64,000 nt of DNA, taken from positions 114,549 through 178,548 of the forward strand of contig JAGCJX010000023.1 of NCBI GenBank assembly GCA_017647795.1, written 5' to 3'. This document shows positions 37,551 through 46,242 of the stretch, in pieces; within the stretch, counting starts at the first letter, position 1, and each line of letters begins with the position of its first letter. Source of the stretch: Bacteroidales bacterium (GTDB lineage Bacteria > Bacteroidota > Bacteroidia > Bacteroidales > UBA932). The position numbers were made by a program, and so were the translations under genes. The notes under the pieces are model-generated. The model made no database searches and had not been told where the DNA came from. It was given only the letters and a program-made list of their open reading frames with translations.

Positions 37551-39446
37551 ATGAAAAGATTTACGATCAGCGTTCTGTGCATCCTGCTCTTCAGCATGGT
37601 TTCCTTCGCACAGTACAAAGTCACTGAGTCCAGTGAGCGTCGCATGCCCAGCTGGGTAGGCAGTGTTGAACACGGCTATCTCTGCGTTTCGGGGACAGGA
37701 AGCTCCTTGGAAGATGCCCGTAGTGCCGCGTTAGCAGAATTGAAATCACAGATTGCCGAAAGCGTGGCGGTCCTGGTGATTTCTGATACCCGATACCAAA
37801 GTTCCAGCACCGAGAGCAACGGTATGTCCCAATTCTCTCAAAACATGGAATCCGACATCCGCACCAAGAGTGCCAAACTCCCCTTCATCAACGAAATCTC
37901 CCTTTCCAAAGCCAAAGGCTACTACTGGGAAGAACGTTATTTCAAAGACACACGTGCTACCGAGTACCTCTACGCAATTCGCTACCCCTTTTCCGATTTG
38001 GATCTGAAAATGTTGGTTGCAGAATACCAGGAACACGAAAAACGTTTGAACGAACAATTGGCCAAATTCGAACTGATGTTGGAACAAATGACCTCCATCG
38101 AAGACATCAACCGGACCATTGCTGACCTCAAAGCCTTCCAAGCCGAATTCATGACCGAAGATCCTCGTTTTGAAAAAGTCAACTTCTTGGTCCACGAGTA
38201 CAAACACCTCTTCGATGCCATCAGCATCGCTGCTGTTCAAACTCAGAAAGGTGTCATTGCCTGCGTACTGATGTTGCAAGACCGCGAGATTTCTACCCGT
38301 CAACGTCCTACCTTGAAATCCAACTGTGCAGCCAAGATGTCCGCTTCTTTTGAAGGCAACACCATCCTCATCAAATACGATGACTTCCCGTGCTACGAAG
38401 AAGACGAAAACTACATCGAAGTACGCATTAGCACCGGCACCTCAAAAACCATCTACGAAAAGATTTACATCAAAAACAACGTAAACATCTCCTTGACTGG
38501 GGTGGTTACTGACGAACAAGGCAACCCCGTTCCCTACGCAAAAATCACCCTCATTCCGGGTGGCAAACAAGCCGTAACCGGACGCAACGGGATGTACCAG
38601 TTCAACGATGTAAACCCGGGCAACTACGAAGTGCAAGCCTTAAAACCTCATTTCCAAACAGTTAGCAACTACACTTACATCAGTGGAAGCGAGACGGTAC
38701 GTTGTGACCTTGTAACCCGTCGCGTGAGTGAACCGCAAATCGCCGGCAACGATCCGAACTTTTCTGCTCCCCTGGCCGACCAACCGGCCCCGAAACAAAA
38801 CCTCAATCCGGCATCTGTAGTACGGAATGGCCTGCTGGCATACTTCCGTTTCAACAATACCGGTGCTGACGAAATGGGATCCGGTGTCAATGCCCAACTC
38901 ATCAATGGAGCCAAATACAGCAGCGAAAGTGCAGATGGTACCCAATCCATCCAACTCAGCGCAGTAAATGAATCCCTCGTTTCCATTCCCAAACCCATGT
39001 TCCAAAACCCGTATGTCAATTTCTCCGTAAGTTTCTGGGTTTTGGGTGCCAGCGATGGTCACTATTTCACCTCCGTAGGTGGAAGTGACACACCCCGTCT
39101 GATCATGGACAAAAACAAATTCCGCGTAATCTACCGTTACCAAAATGAAGGTGATAGCTTTTCACACGCTGAAATTCCCTACGAATGGACACACGTCACC
39201 ATCACCAGCTCTGCCAAGCAAAACGAATACGTACAATGCCTGTACATCAATGGCGAATTGGTTGATATGCTCAACGGCTGGGTCCGTCCCTTTGACGATC
39301 CTTCCAAATTTATCATCGGGGGCCGTGGTGCAGACAAATTGGGCAACAACGCCATCAACATGAACGTTGACAACTTCCGCATCTACACACGCCCCATCAA
39401 CGGCGATGAAGTCAAACTCATCTACCAAGCAGAAGGCGGCCGCTAA
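37551..39446 (+). CDS. Secreted LPP20-like / carboxypeptidase-regulatory-like / LamG fusion protein
   Basis: A 631-residue protein with signal peptide (cleavage near SFA-QY). The N-terminal third has an LPP20-like pattern (MPSWVGSVEHGYLCVSGTG, EDARSAALAELKSQIAESV) and a helical stretch near residues 155-225. A carboxypeptidase-regulatory-like domain lies near 320-385 (LTGVVTDEQGNPVPYAKITL). The C-terminus is a LamG/concanavalin-like domain (LLAYFRFNNTGADEMG, FIIGGRGADKLGNN). The whole looks like an outer-membrane-associated carbohydrate- or peptidoglycan-binding protein. It ends 6 bp before the convergent hydE stop, and no terminator hairpin is visible between them. Confidence 0.75.
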   Translation: MKRFTISVLCILLFSMVSFAQYKVTESSERRMPSWVGSVEHGYLCVSGTGSSLEDARSAALAELKSQIAESVAVLVISDTRYQSSSTESNGMSQFSQNMESDIRTKSAKLPFINEISLSKAKGYYWEERYFKDTRATEYLYAIRYPFSDLDLKMLVAEYQEHEKRLNEQLAKFELMLEQMTSIEDINRTIADLKAFQAEFMTEDPRFEKVNFLVHEYKHLFDAISIAAVQTQKGVIACVLMLQDREISTRQRPTLKSNCAAKMSASFEGNTILIKYDDFPCYEEDENYIEVRISTGTSKTIYEKIYIKNNVNISLTGVVTDEQGNPVPYAKITLIPGGKQAVTGRNGMYQFNDVNPGNYEVQALKPHFQTVSNYTYISGSETVRCDLVTRRVSEPQIAGNDPNFSAPLADQPAPKQNLNPASVVRNGLLAYFRFNNTGADEMGSGVNAQLINGAKYSSESADGTQSIQLSAVNESLVSIPKPMFQNPYVNFSVSFWVLGASDGHYFTSVGGSDTPRLIMDKNKFRVIYRYQNEGDSFSHAEIPYEWTHVTITSSAKQNEYVQCLYINGELVDMLNGWVRPFDDPSKFIIGGRGADKLGNNAINMNVDNFRIYTRPINGDEVKLIYQAEGGR

Positions 39447-39452
39447 TAGAAA

Positions 39453-40589
39453 TCAACCCCGTTGTCGGGCAAAATAATGCATGGAATCACCCCATTCTCC
39501 CCGGAGGATGGGGATGTTTCTTTCTTGAAGGTAACGGGCAAAAGGACTGTCCGTCAAATCAGCATCGACAGAGGCCCCGGGCTTTCCATCGTACAGATCG
39601 TAATTGGAACGATACAGCAGATCCGTCAAGTTCGGCATGACCACATTCGCCCCAGCCTCGATGGCCAGTTCCCGCCCCCGGTCACTCAACACCTGCAGGG
39701 CTGTTGTCGCAGCAATGTTGATGTTGGGCATCAGCATGCGCAACAAAGCCACCATGCGGATGGACAAGTCCAAACGTCGCTCGGGTGAAGGAATTTTATC
39801 GGCATACACAGCCAACGGGGTATCGTGGTGCGGAATGTACGGTCCCATACCACACATATCAATGTCCAGGTGCTTGAAGAAAAGCAGGTCCTTGACCAGG
39901 TGCTCCTCCGTCTGAAAAGGAAGGCCAATCATCACACCGGTCCCCACTTGATAACCCACCCTGCGCAGGGATTGCAAAGCCTCAATACGACGCTGGTAGG
40001 TATGCAACTTGTCCTGCGGATGGATCTTTCCATAGAGTTCCGGATCCGAAGACTCGATGCGGAGCAGGTAACGATGGGCTCCTGCCTCGTACCATTCGCG
40101 GTAAACCTCCTCCGTTTGCTCGCCCAAGGACAAGGTAATCCCCAGCCCCTTGGCTTGGTGAGGTTTTCGAGCACCTCCATCAACTCCTCTTTTCAACTCT
40201 ATGTTTTTCAGTCCTTGTAACAATCTTGTAATTTTTGAAACAAATTTGTTATCTACCCTTTCCCCGCCTTGTAAGACGATAGAAGCATAGCCCAACTCTG
40301 CTGCTTTGTGCCCCAAAGCCAGAATATCAGACTCCGGAAGATCATAACGGAGGGTGGCCTCATTCTGGTGACGGATGCCGCAATACAGGCAATTCTTCTG
40401 ACATTGGTTGGAGATCTCCATCAAGCCACGCAGGAAGATACCGGGACCACTTTGCTCGTTCTTAATGCGAAAAGCAGCCTGGTACAACTGCGCAACAGCA
40501 GCCTCATCGGTGGTCTTCAACCAGGCCAACAAAACATCTTCGGCAGGATCCAGCCCGTTGGGACGCAACGTATCAATCAGAGCATTCAT
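39453..40589 (-). CDS. hydE: [FeFe]-hydrogenase maturase, radical SAM protein HydE
   Basis: A 378-residue radical SAM enzyme that helps build the 2Fe subcluster of the [FeFe]-hydrogenase H-cluster. The 4Fe-4S motif CxxxCxxC is CQKNCLYC (Cys63, 67, 70), followed by the HydE-typical GIRHQNE. The open frame continues to 40733, but ATG at 40589 overlaps the hydF stop by four bases (ATGA) and starts a normal HydE N-terminus. The coupling to hydF argues for this start. HydG and the hydrogenase itself are not in the window. Confidence 0.93.
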   Translation of the reverse strand: MNALIDTLRPNGLDPAEDVLLAWLKTTDEAAVAQLYQAAFRIKNEQSGPGIFLRGLMEISNQCQKNCLYCGIRHQNEATLRYDLPESDILALGHKAAELGYASIVLQGGERVDNKFVSKITRLLQGLKNIELKRGVDGGARKPHQAKGLGITLSLGEQTEEVYREWYEAGAHRYLLRIESSDPELYGKIHPQDKLHTYQRRIEALQSLRRVGYQVGTGVMIGLPFQTEEHLVKDLLFFKHLDIDMCGMGPYIPHHDTPLAVYADKIPSPERRLDLSIRMVALLRMLMPNINIAATTALQVLSDRGRELAIEAGANVVMPNLTDLLYRSNYDLYDGKPGASVDADLTDSPFARYLQERNIPILRGEWGDSMHYFARQRG

Positions 40590-41788
40590 CGGCAGAAAGG
40601 AGCAATGGAGCGTTGAAAAATTCCGTTCATGTAAGCGATGGCCATACCGTAGTTGCAAATCGGAATCCCGGCCTCCATAGCAGGATTGACGCGGGACAAG
40701 AGTTCGCGCTTGTTGATCATGCAACCTCCGCACTGCACCACCAACCGATAATCCCGAAGGTTCTCCGGCAGTGGATCCAAGCCAGCCACAACGGTAAACT
40801 GCAATTGCTTACCGGTATATTTTTGGAACAATCGCGGCAATTTGACCCGACCGATGTCTTCGCACGAAGCGTGGTGGGTACACGATTCCAGTATCAGAAT
40901 CTTGTCCCCATCCTGCAAGGCATCGATGGATGCCGCTCCTGCCACATATTCCGCAAAAGGACCTTTGCTACGAGCCAACAACACACTGAAACTGGTCAAA
41001 GGAACCTCCGGCGGCACACAAGCCGACACGGGAGCAAAAGCTTGGCTATCGGTCACTACCAAATCGGGTGTTGGATGAGTCGCCAAATAATCGGCCAGTT
41101 CCTCCACTTGTAAGACCACAGCCGTCGAACGCCGATCCAGCAAATCCCGGATTGCCATTACCTGCGGCAAAATCAGCCGGCCCGTAGGCGCAGAAACATC
41201 AATGGGACAAACCAGGACCACGGTCTGCTTTTCTTCCACCAAGCCCTCGAACATCGGACGTTCTCGCAAAGGCGAAGACGACAAAGCTTTGATGATGAAG
41301 GCCAGCAACAACTCAATGTTCTCCTGCTGCTCCTGCTCGTCCAACAGGGCTACAGAAAACTCCAACACATCGGTACCGTACTTTTCCGACAATTCTTGCG
41401 CCAAGGCCTCATCCAACGGCACAATATCTGATTGCGTATGCACGAGAACAAACGGGACCTTCAGGCCACGCAACTGGATCGCCAAGTCCTGTTCCAATTT
41501 AGTAAATGAATTTGAATTAAAGAGTATGAGCGCCAAGTCCACCCGGTTCAACCAAGCCCGACTTTTGTTGACGCGCTGCGCCCCCAGATCTGTCACGTCA
41601 TCCAGTCCTGCGGTATCCACCAGCCGACACGGACCGATTTCCGGAATCTCCATACGTTTGCCGACCGGATCCGTTGTGGTTCCTGCCTGGTCCGAAACAA
41701 TGGAAATCTCCTGGCCGGTCAACGCATTGACCAACGAACTTTTTCCTGTATTGGTGCGTCCAAAAACACCTATGTTGAGTACTTGCAT
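40586..41788 (-). CDS. hydF: [FeFe]-hydrogenase maturation GTPase HydF
   Basis: A 400-residue scaffold GTPase that carries the H-cluster precursor. G motifs are GRTNTGKSSLVN (residues 10-21), TTTDPVG and VDTAGLDD. The C-terminal iron-sulfur-binding part has the expected histidine/cysteine ligands (ESCTHHASCED and VQCGGCMINKREL). It is the first gene of a hydF-hydE operon with a four-base overlap, with a -7 element 20 bp upstream. Confidence 0.94.
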   Translation of the reverse strand: MQVLNIGVFGRTNTGKSSLVNALTGQEISIVSDQAGTTTDPVGKRMEIPEIGPCRLVDTAGLDDVTDLGAQRVNKSRAWLNRVDLALILFNSNSFTKLEQDLAIQLRGLKVPFVLVHTQSDIVPLDEALAQELSEKYGTDVLEFSVALLDEQEQQENIELLLAFIIKALSSSPLRERPMFEGLVEEKQTVVLVCPIDVSAPTGRLILPQVMAIRDLLDRRSTAVVLQVEELADYLATHPTPDLVVTDSQAFAPVSACVPPEVPLTSFSVLLARSKGPFAEYVAGAASIDALQDGDKILILESCTHHASCEDIGRVKLPRLFQKYTGKQLQFTVVAGLDPLPENLRDYRLVVQCGGCMINKRELLSRVNPAMEAGIPICNYGMAIAYMNGIFQRSIAPFCR

Positions 41789-41807
41789 GGTTTTTCAATT
41801 TTCTTCA

Positions 41808-41815
41808 CAAATTTA
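41808..41815 (-). promoter_or_regulatory. -7 element for hydF-hydE
   Basis: The minus strand reads TAAATTTG (TAnnTTTG) 20 bp before the hydF start. The intergenic region is divergent with the antiporter gene and very AT-rich. Confidence 0.45.
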
Positions 41816-41859
41816 ATTAATTTTTATTCATTTTTCACCTCCGTTCCAAAAAAAATCCG

Positions 41860-41867
41860 TAAATTTG
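41860..41867 (+). promoter_or_regulatory. -7 element for the antiporter operon
   Basis: TAAATTTG (TAnnTTTG) lies 22 bp before the ATG at 41890. A consensus -33 box is not seen. Confidence 0.5.
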
Positions 41868-41889
41868 GAGGTTATAACACAATGTATCT

Positions 41890-43353
41890 ATGACTGCTGG
41901 AAACATACTTTTTATTGGAGCAATCATCTTGCTCATCGCAATTCTGGTTACCAAAGCCGGCTCCCGGCTCGGCGTACCGACCCTCTTGATTTTCTTGCTG
42001 GTCGGCATGTTTTTTGGCTCTGACGGCCTCGGATTTGAATTCGACAACACACCCCTGACCCAATTCATCGGTATGGTTGCCTTGTCCATCATCCTGTTCT
42101 CCGGGGGGATGGACACCAGTTTAAAGGAGATTAAGCCCATCCTGGGGCCGGGAATCCTGCTTTCCACCCTGGGTGTAGCCCTGACAACGGTGTTTACCGG
42201 GTTCTTCATCTACCTGATTTCCAAATCAATTATGATGTCCATCGCGGTATCCTTTCCGTTTGCGTTGTTGACAGCAGCCACCATGTCCTCTACCGACTCG
42301 GCTTCGGTCTTCAACATCCTCCGTTCCCAAAGAATTGGCTTGAAGAACCAATTGCGTCCTATGTTGGAGTTGGAAAGTGGTAGTAACGACCCGATGGCAT
42401 ACATGTTGACCATTGTGCTCATCGGCATTTTGGGCAACAACGACGAAACGGCCCTCAGCATCATCCTGCGTTTCTTCATGCAGTTCTCCATCGGTTTGAC
42501 GGCCGGTTACTTGATGGGACGCCTCACGGTGATGCTCATCAACAACATCAACCTGCAAAACACCTCCTTGTACCCGATCCTCATCCTACCCATCATCTTC
42601 ATCATCTTTTCGGTGACCGATGGTTTGGGTGGAAACGGTTACTTGGCCGTTTACATTGCGGGGATTGTGGTTGGAAACAAACCCTTGGTTAAGAAAAAGG
42701 AAATCAGCACCTTCCTGGACGGTATGACCTGGCTCTTCCAGATCAGCATGTTCTTGATTCTCGGCCTGCTCGTCAACCCGCGCGAAATGCTGGACATCGC
42801 TCCGCTCGCCCTTTTGGTGGGTATCTTCATGATTCTCATCGGACGCCCGTTGAGTGTGTTTATATCCCTGCTGCCCTTCCGCCGCATCAACTTCCGCTCC
42901 AAATTCTTCATTTCATGGGTCGGTCTCCGCGGTGCAGCCCCTATCCTCTTTGCTACCTACCCGATCATTGCCGATATTGAAGGAGCCCATTTGATTTTCA
43001 ACATTGTGTTCTTCATCACGCTGGTATCTTTGTTGGTACAAGGTATGAGCATTCCTTCGATTGCCCGCACCCTCCACCTGACGGCTCCTCTGCCCAAGTC
43101 CGGAAACACCTTCGGCATTTCCATTCCCGAAGAAATTGGTTCCAAAATCTGGGAATTGGACGTCACCGAAAACATGCTCATCGCGGGCAAACAACTCAAA
43201 GATGTCAAATTGGGTGACGGTATTCTGGTGATTTACATCAAACGCGACGAACAATACATCATCCCGAACGGTTCATCGGAAATTCTGAAAGGCGACCGCC
43301 TCCTGCTCATTTCTCATCCGGAGCAAGAAGGCAAGCCGGAAATGCAACCGTAA
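41890..43353 (+). CDS. CPA-family K+/H+ (or Na+/H+) antiporter with TrkA-C domain
   Basis: A 487-residue membrane protein with about twelve hydrophobic helices. The antiporter core has MFFGSDGLGFEFDNTPL and the acidic pore segment MSSTDSASVFNILRSQ, then LELESGSNDPMAYM, all characteristic of NhaP2/CvrA proteins. A cytoplasmic TrkA-C-like domain ends the chain (LGDGILVIYIKRDEQYIIP, LKGDRLLLISHPE). It probably exchanges potassium for protons. The DUF6913 gene begins 13 bp downstream. Confidence 0.92.
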   Translation: MTAGNILFIGAIILLIAILVTKAGSRLGVPTLLIFLLVGMFFGSDGLGFEFDNTPLTQFIGMVALSIILFSGGMDTSLKEIKPILGPGILLSTLGVALTTVFTGFFIYLISKSIMMSIAVSFPFALLTAATMSSTDSASVFNILRSQRIGLKNQLRPMLELESGSNDPMAYMLTIVLIGILGNNDETALSIILRFFMQFSIGLTAGYLMGRLTVMLINNINLQNTSLYPILILPIIFIIFSVTDGLGGNGYLAVYIAGIVVGNKPLVKKKEISTFLDGMTWLFQISMFLILGLLVNPREMLDIAPLALLVGIFMILIGRPLSVFISLLPFRRINFRSKFFISWVGLRGAAPILFATYPIIADIEGAHLIFNIVFFITLVSLLVQGMSIPSIARTLHLTAPLPKSGNTFGISIPEEIGSKIWELDVTENMLIAGKQLKDVKLGDGILVIYIKRDEQYIIPNGSSEILKGDRLLLISHPEQEGKPEMQP

Positions 43354-43366
43354 TCCGTCCTTAATC

Positions 43367-43936
43367 ATGTGTCTGTTTCAGCAACGAACCCTGCGCTTGC
43401 TCCGCGTCCCGGACCGTACCCGGATCTACCATTCATTGGCAGATGCCGGTTCCATCCTGTTCGTCTTTGATGGCCATGTGGACGGTTGCGAAGCAGCGAT
43501 TACGGCCCTGCGCGAGCAATGCCAGCAACTTGGGATCCGTTATACAGGCATCTGCCTCAACACCCACCGGAAAATCAAGGTCGGTGCTTGGACCAAAGAA
43601 GATCCCAACCTGATCGTGCTGAACCGTCGCAACCTATCGCTATGCGGCAACCCTTTCACCAAGAAGAATGCGGCCTTGAAAGCTCGCTGTGAAGAAACCT
43701 ACGGCATCTTCCTCAACCTGACGCTGCGAGAAACCTTTGCCGAAGCCTGCATCACCGCAGTCTCCCACGCACACCTCAAAGTCGGTTTGAAGGATAGCAC
43801 CCGGAAATCCAAGCAACAAAGCTTCGACTTGTGCTTTGCTTACCAACCTGGCAACGAAGAACCGACTGTAAACTTTCTGCAAGCCACCGAACAGGTGCTG
43901 CAATACCTGACTGAAATCAAAGCAAAACATGCGTAA
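43367..43936 (+). CDS. DUF6913-like cytosolic protein of unknown function
   Basis: A 189-residue protein without signal peptide or membrane helix. The sequence (CGNPFTKKNAALKA, FDLCFAYQ, VNFLQATEQVLQYL) resembles a Bacteroidota-restricted family that I recall as DUF6913, with no known activity. Its last eight bases overlap the start of the DUF368 gene (ATGCGTAA), so translation is coupled and the two products may work together. Confidence 0.7.
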   Translation: MCLFQQRTLRLLRVPDRTRIYHSLADAGSILFVFDGHVDGCEAAITALREQCQQLGIRYTGICLNTHRKIKVGAWTKEDPNLIVLNRRNLSLCGNPFTKKNAALKARCEETYGIFLNLTLRETFAEACITAVSHAHLKVGLKDSTRKSKQQSFDLCFAYQPGNEEPTVNFLQATEQVLQYLTEIKAKHA

Positions 43937-44810
43937 ATTCTCCAACTATATGATGGTCACCCTCAAAGGCATTGGCATGGGGGCCGCCGATGTCATCCCT
44001 GGCGTATCCGGTGGGACCATCGCCTTCCTGACAGGCATTTACGAAACCCTGATCAACTCCATCCGCAGCGTTGATGCAACTGCCTTGAAACTCTTTTTTA
44101 CCCTCCGCTGGAAAGAATTTTGGAAACACATCAACGGCAACTTCCTGTTATCCTTGGCCGTAGGAATCCTGATCAGCGTAGTCAGCATCGCCAAAGTCAT
44201 GACCTACCTGATGGAACACCACCCCATCCCGTTGTGGTCCTTCTTCTTCGGTCTGATCATTGCCTCTGCCGTGTACATCCTGCGTGACATCCAACAATGG
44301 AAGGCAAGCAACCTCCTTTCCCTGCTGGTTGGAGCCGGCATCGGTGCAGCCATCTGCCTGATGACCCCGGGACAAACCCCGACGGATCTCTGGTTCATCT
44401 TCCTGTCTGGCGCCATTGCAATCTGCGCGATGATCCTTCCGGGCATTTCCGGCAGCTTCATCCTGTTGCTGATGGGCAAATACGAATACATCCTCGCCGC
44501 CGTGAACGACTTGAATGTAGCCGTCCTCATAGTCTTCCTCGCGGGAGCTGCGGTCGGCATCGTCTGCTTTTCACACTTCCTCTCGTGGTTGCTGAAACAC
44601 TTCTACACCATCGCCATCTGCGTCCTCTCGGGCTTCATGATTGGCTCCCTGGTTAAGATTTGGCCTTGGCAAGACATCCAAGCCAGTGGCGTTTCCTTCC
44701 CCACCCTTCCTGGAGAACACATCGGACTCGCCGTCCTCTTCGCAGCCATCGGCATCTCCATTGTTTTTATTATTGAATATTTTGCCAAGAGAATGGAAAA
44801 CAAAAAATAA
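43929..44810 (+). CDS. DUF368 membrane protein (PopT-like undecaprenyl-phosphate translocase)
   Basis: A 293-residue polytopic inner-membrane protein. DUF368 hallmarks are GIGMGAADVIPGVSGGTIAF near the N-terminus and its repeat MILPGISGSFILLLMGKYEY, reflecting an internal duplication. Some DUF368 proteins (PopT) have been shown to return undecaprenyl phosphate across the membrane for cell-wall and glycan synthesis. That activity is inferred here by family only. The neighbouring tRNA-Arg promoter begins just after its stop. Confidence 0.88.
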   Translation: MRKFSNYMMVTLKGIGMGAADVIPGVSGGTIAFLTGIYETLINSIRSVDATALKLFFTLRWKEFWKHINGNFLLSLAVGILISVVSIAKVMTYLMEHHPIPLWSFFFGLIIASAVYILRDIQQWKASNLLSLLVGAGIGAAICLMTPGQTPTDLWFIFLSGAIAICAMILPGISGSFILLLMGKYEYILAAVNDLNVAVLIVFLAGAAVGIVCFSHFLSWLLKHFYTIAICVLSGFMIGSLVKIWPWQDIQASGVSFPTLPGEHIGLAVLFAAIGISIVFIIEYFAKRMENKK

Positions 44811-44814
44811 TTTA

Positions 44815-44822
44815 TATCTTTG
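44815..44822 (+). promoter_or_regulatory. -7 element for tRNA-Arg
   Basis: TATCTTTG (TAnnTTTG) lies 24 bp before the tRNA, giving a short 5' leader. No -33 box at consensus spacing is visible inside the end of the DUF368 gene. Confidence 0.55.
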
Positions 44823-44846
44823 CGCCGTTAATTTATTAAACCGGCT

Positions 44847-44920
44847 GGTTCGGTAGCTCAGTTGGATAGAGCAACAGCCTTCTAAGCTGTGGGTCTTGGG
44901 TTCGAATCCCAACCGAATCA
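44847..44920 (+). tRNA. tRNA-Arg (anticodon UCU), at the island boundary
   Basis: Complete cloverleaf: acceptor GGTTCGG pairs with CCGAATC (one G-U), anticodon stem ACAGC/GCTGT with loop CTTCTAA (anticodon TCT), T-loop TTCGAAT. The 3' CCA is not encoded. It is the last feature with core-genome composition; AT-rich sequence begins directly after it, as expected if an element integrated at its 3' end. Confidence 0.97.
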
Positions 44921-44927
44921 CACTAAA

Positions 44928-44960
44928 CGCCATTCTAGATATCTAGGATGGCGTTTTTTT
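44928..44960 (+). terminator. Terminator after tRNA-Arg
   Basis: CGCCATTCTAGAT pairs with ATCTAGGATGGCG (one G-U) and is followed by seven T residues. Confidence 0.8.
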
Positions 44961-44962
44961 GG

Positions 44963-44983
44963 TTGTTAAACATTTGTTAAACA
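44963..44983. repeat. Tandem 10-bp direct repeat at the island edge
   Basis: TTGTTAAACA occurs twice (44963-44972 and 44974-44983), separated by one base, just past the tRNA-Arg terminator. It may be part of an integrase arm-binding or attachment region; no integrase gene is in the window to support this directly. Confidence 0.5.
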
Positions 44984-45031
44984 GGTATCTCTATACCTAA
45001 GTTTCTATTCTCTATATATCTATTCATTCTT

Positions 45032-45643
45032 TTATCTTCTCTCCCTTCTAACAATTCTATTGATTTTAATTTGAGACTTTTCATATGCAACTTTATGCAC
45101 TTCAATCATCTCTTTTCTTGAAAGGATAAAATACTTTTCAGGACCCAACTTACCAATCTCCTCACTCTGGAAATCAGCAAACATTTCCTCTTCTATATAC
45201 TTATACTCTTCTTCACTTATATTAATAAAGCCTTGCTTATACTCCTCCACATATTCATAGAACTCATAAAGTTTCTTTTCTTCAGATAAAACCTCTTGTG
45301 TTTCTTTATCAAGAGAATCATATCGTCCTTCGTCATGAAGAGCGGCAAATAACTTTTTTACCCCCAATTTCAGCAAGTCCCATGTAATACCTGACAGAAT
45401 CGCTCCTCCAATCCATAATAAGACTTCACTTGCATCATGCAAACAAAAATGAAGTGACCCTTCCTTTTGCTCTGCGCGAAGAACAGCTTTTTTACGATAT
45501 TGATAACCATACCGAACAGCCCATTTCACATTCTCATCGTAAATGTTGAATGTACGCACACTGTTAGCAGTCTCACAATTTGGACAAGCCTGGCTATCAA
45601 GAAAAGCACCACAATTATTACAAATACCTAAATTATTTACCAT
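45032..45643 (-). CDS. Zinc-ribbon protein of unknown function
   Basis: A 203-residue protein beginning with a zinc ribbon (Cys8, Cys11, Cys20, Cys23 in ICNNCGAF and ACPNCE). A hydrophobic stretch at about residues 73-95 could be a membrane segment. The C-terminal half is charged and helical. I do not recognise the family. It is the recognised gene nearest the tRNA-Arg end of the island and stands alone, 160 bp from the toxin gene. Composition is AT-rich like the rest of the island. Confidence 0.7.
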   Translation of the reverse strand: MVNNLGICNNCGAFLDSQACPNCETANSVRTFNIYDENVKWAVRYGYQYRKKAVLRAEQKEGSLHFCLHDASEVLLWIGGAILSGITWDLLKLGVKKLFAALHDEGRYDSLDKETQEVLSEEKKLYEFYEYVEEYKQGFINISEEEYKYIEEEMFADFQSEEIGKLGPEKYFILSRKEMIEVHKVAYEKSQIKINRIVRRERR

Positions 45644-45804
45644 AGGGGGATAACTTTATCTAGTAACTATCATTGTGTATCAAATGTTACATATGTTAAG
45701 GAAAAGATTTTTCCTTAACATCAACCTCAACAACACATAACACACTGTATATCAACACCATAAACCTCCGTGAAGACTAAAACCATTTTAGCATAAATTT
45801 AAAC

Positions 45805-46242
45805 TCAGTTTAAAACAGCATTATATAATTCTAGTTTAAGATTCTCATTATAATCTTTACCAGCAATAATATCAGCTAATAGGTTCTTCAATAAATCTTC
45901 ATCTATATTACCAGATGCAATATGATAAGAAACAATCTCCATCCTACCCAGATAATCTAAAGAAGGCTTATAAATACCGTTAATTGATAAAAATAATCCG
46001 CCGATAGCTAGTCCCATTCTTTTGTTGCCATCTAAAAAGATGTGTCCATGGCAAACACGGTGCACCAGGAAGGTCATTTTAGTAAGAAAGTCTGGGAAAT
46101 ACATATCATTCTGAACGAAATCCAGCACATACAAAAGTTCTCCCTCATCTCTAAACCCCTTTAAACCACCATCACTTGCCTCTATAACCCTATCATATAA
46201 CCACATTACATCTGCATATGTCGGATACTTAATTGCTCTCAT
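45805..46242 (-). CDS. Doc/Fic-family toxin
   Basis: A 145-residue protein with the Fic/Doc active-site motif HIFLDGNKR (His67, Phe69, Asp71, Asn73, Arg75), preceded by the helical Doc core (YADVMWLYDRVIEAS, FRDEGELLYVLDFV). P1 Doc-type enzymes block translation by modifying elongation factor Tu; other Fic proteins AMP-ylate targets. Which activity applies here cannot be read from sequence. Its start lies 14 bases inside the end of the DNA-binding partner gene, an arrangement typical of a toxin with its regulator. Confidence 0.85.
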   Translation of the reverse strand: MRAIKYPTYADVMWLYDRVIEASDGGLKGFRDEGELLYVLDFVQNDMYFPDFLTKMTFLVHRVCHGHIFLDGNKRMGLAIGGLFLSINGIYKPSLDYLGRMEIVSYHIASGNIDEDLLKNLLADIIAGKDYNENLKLELYNAVLN

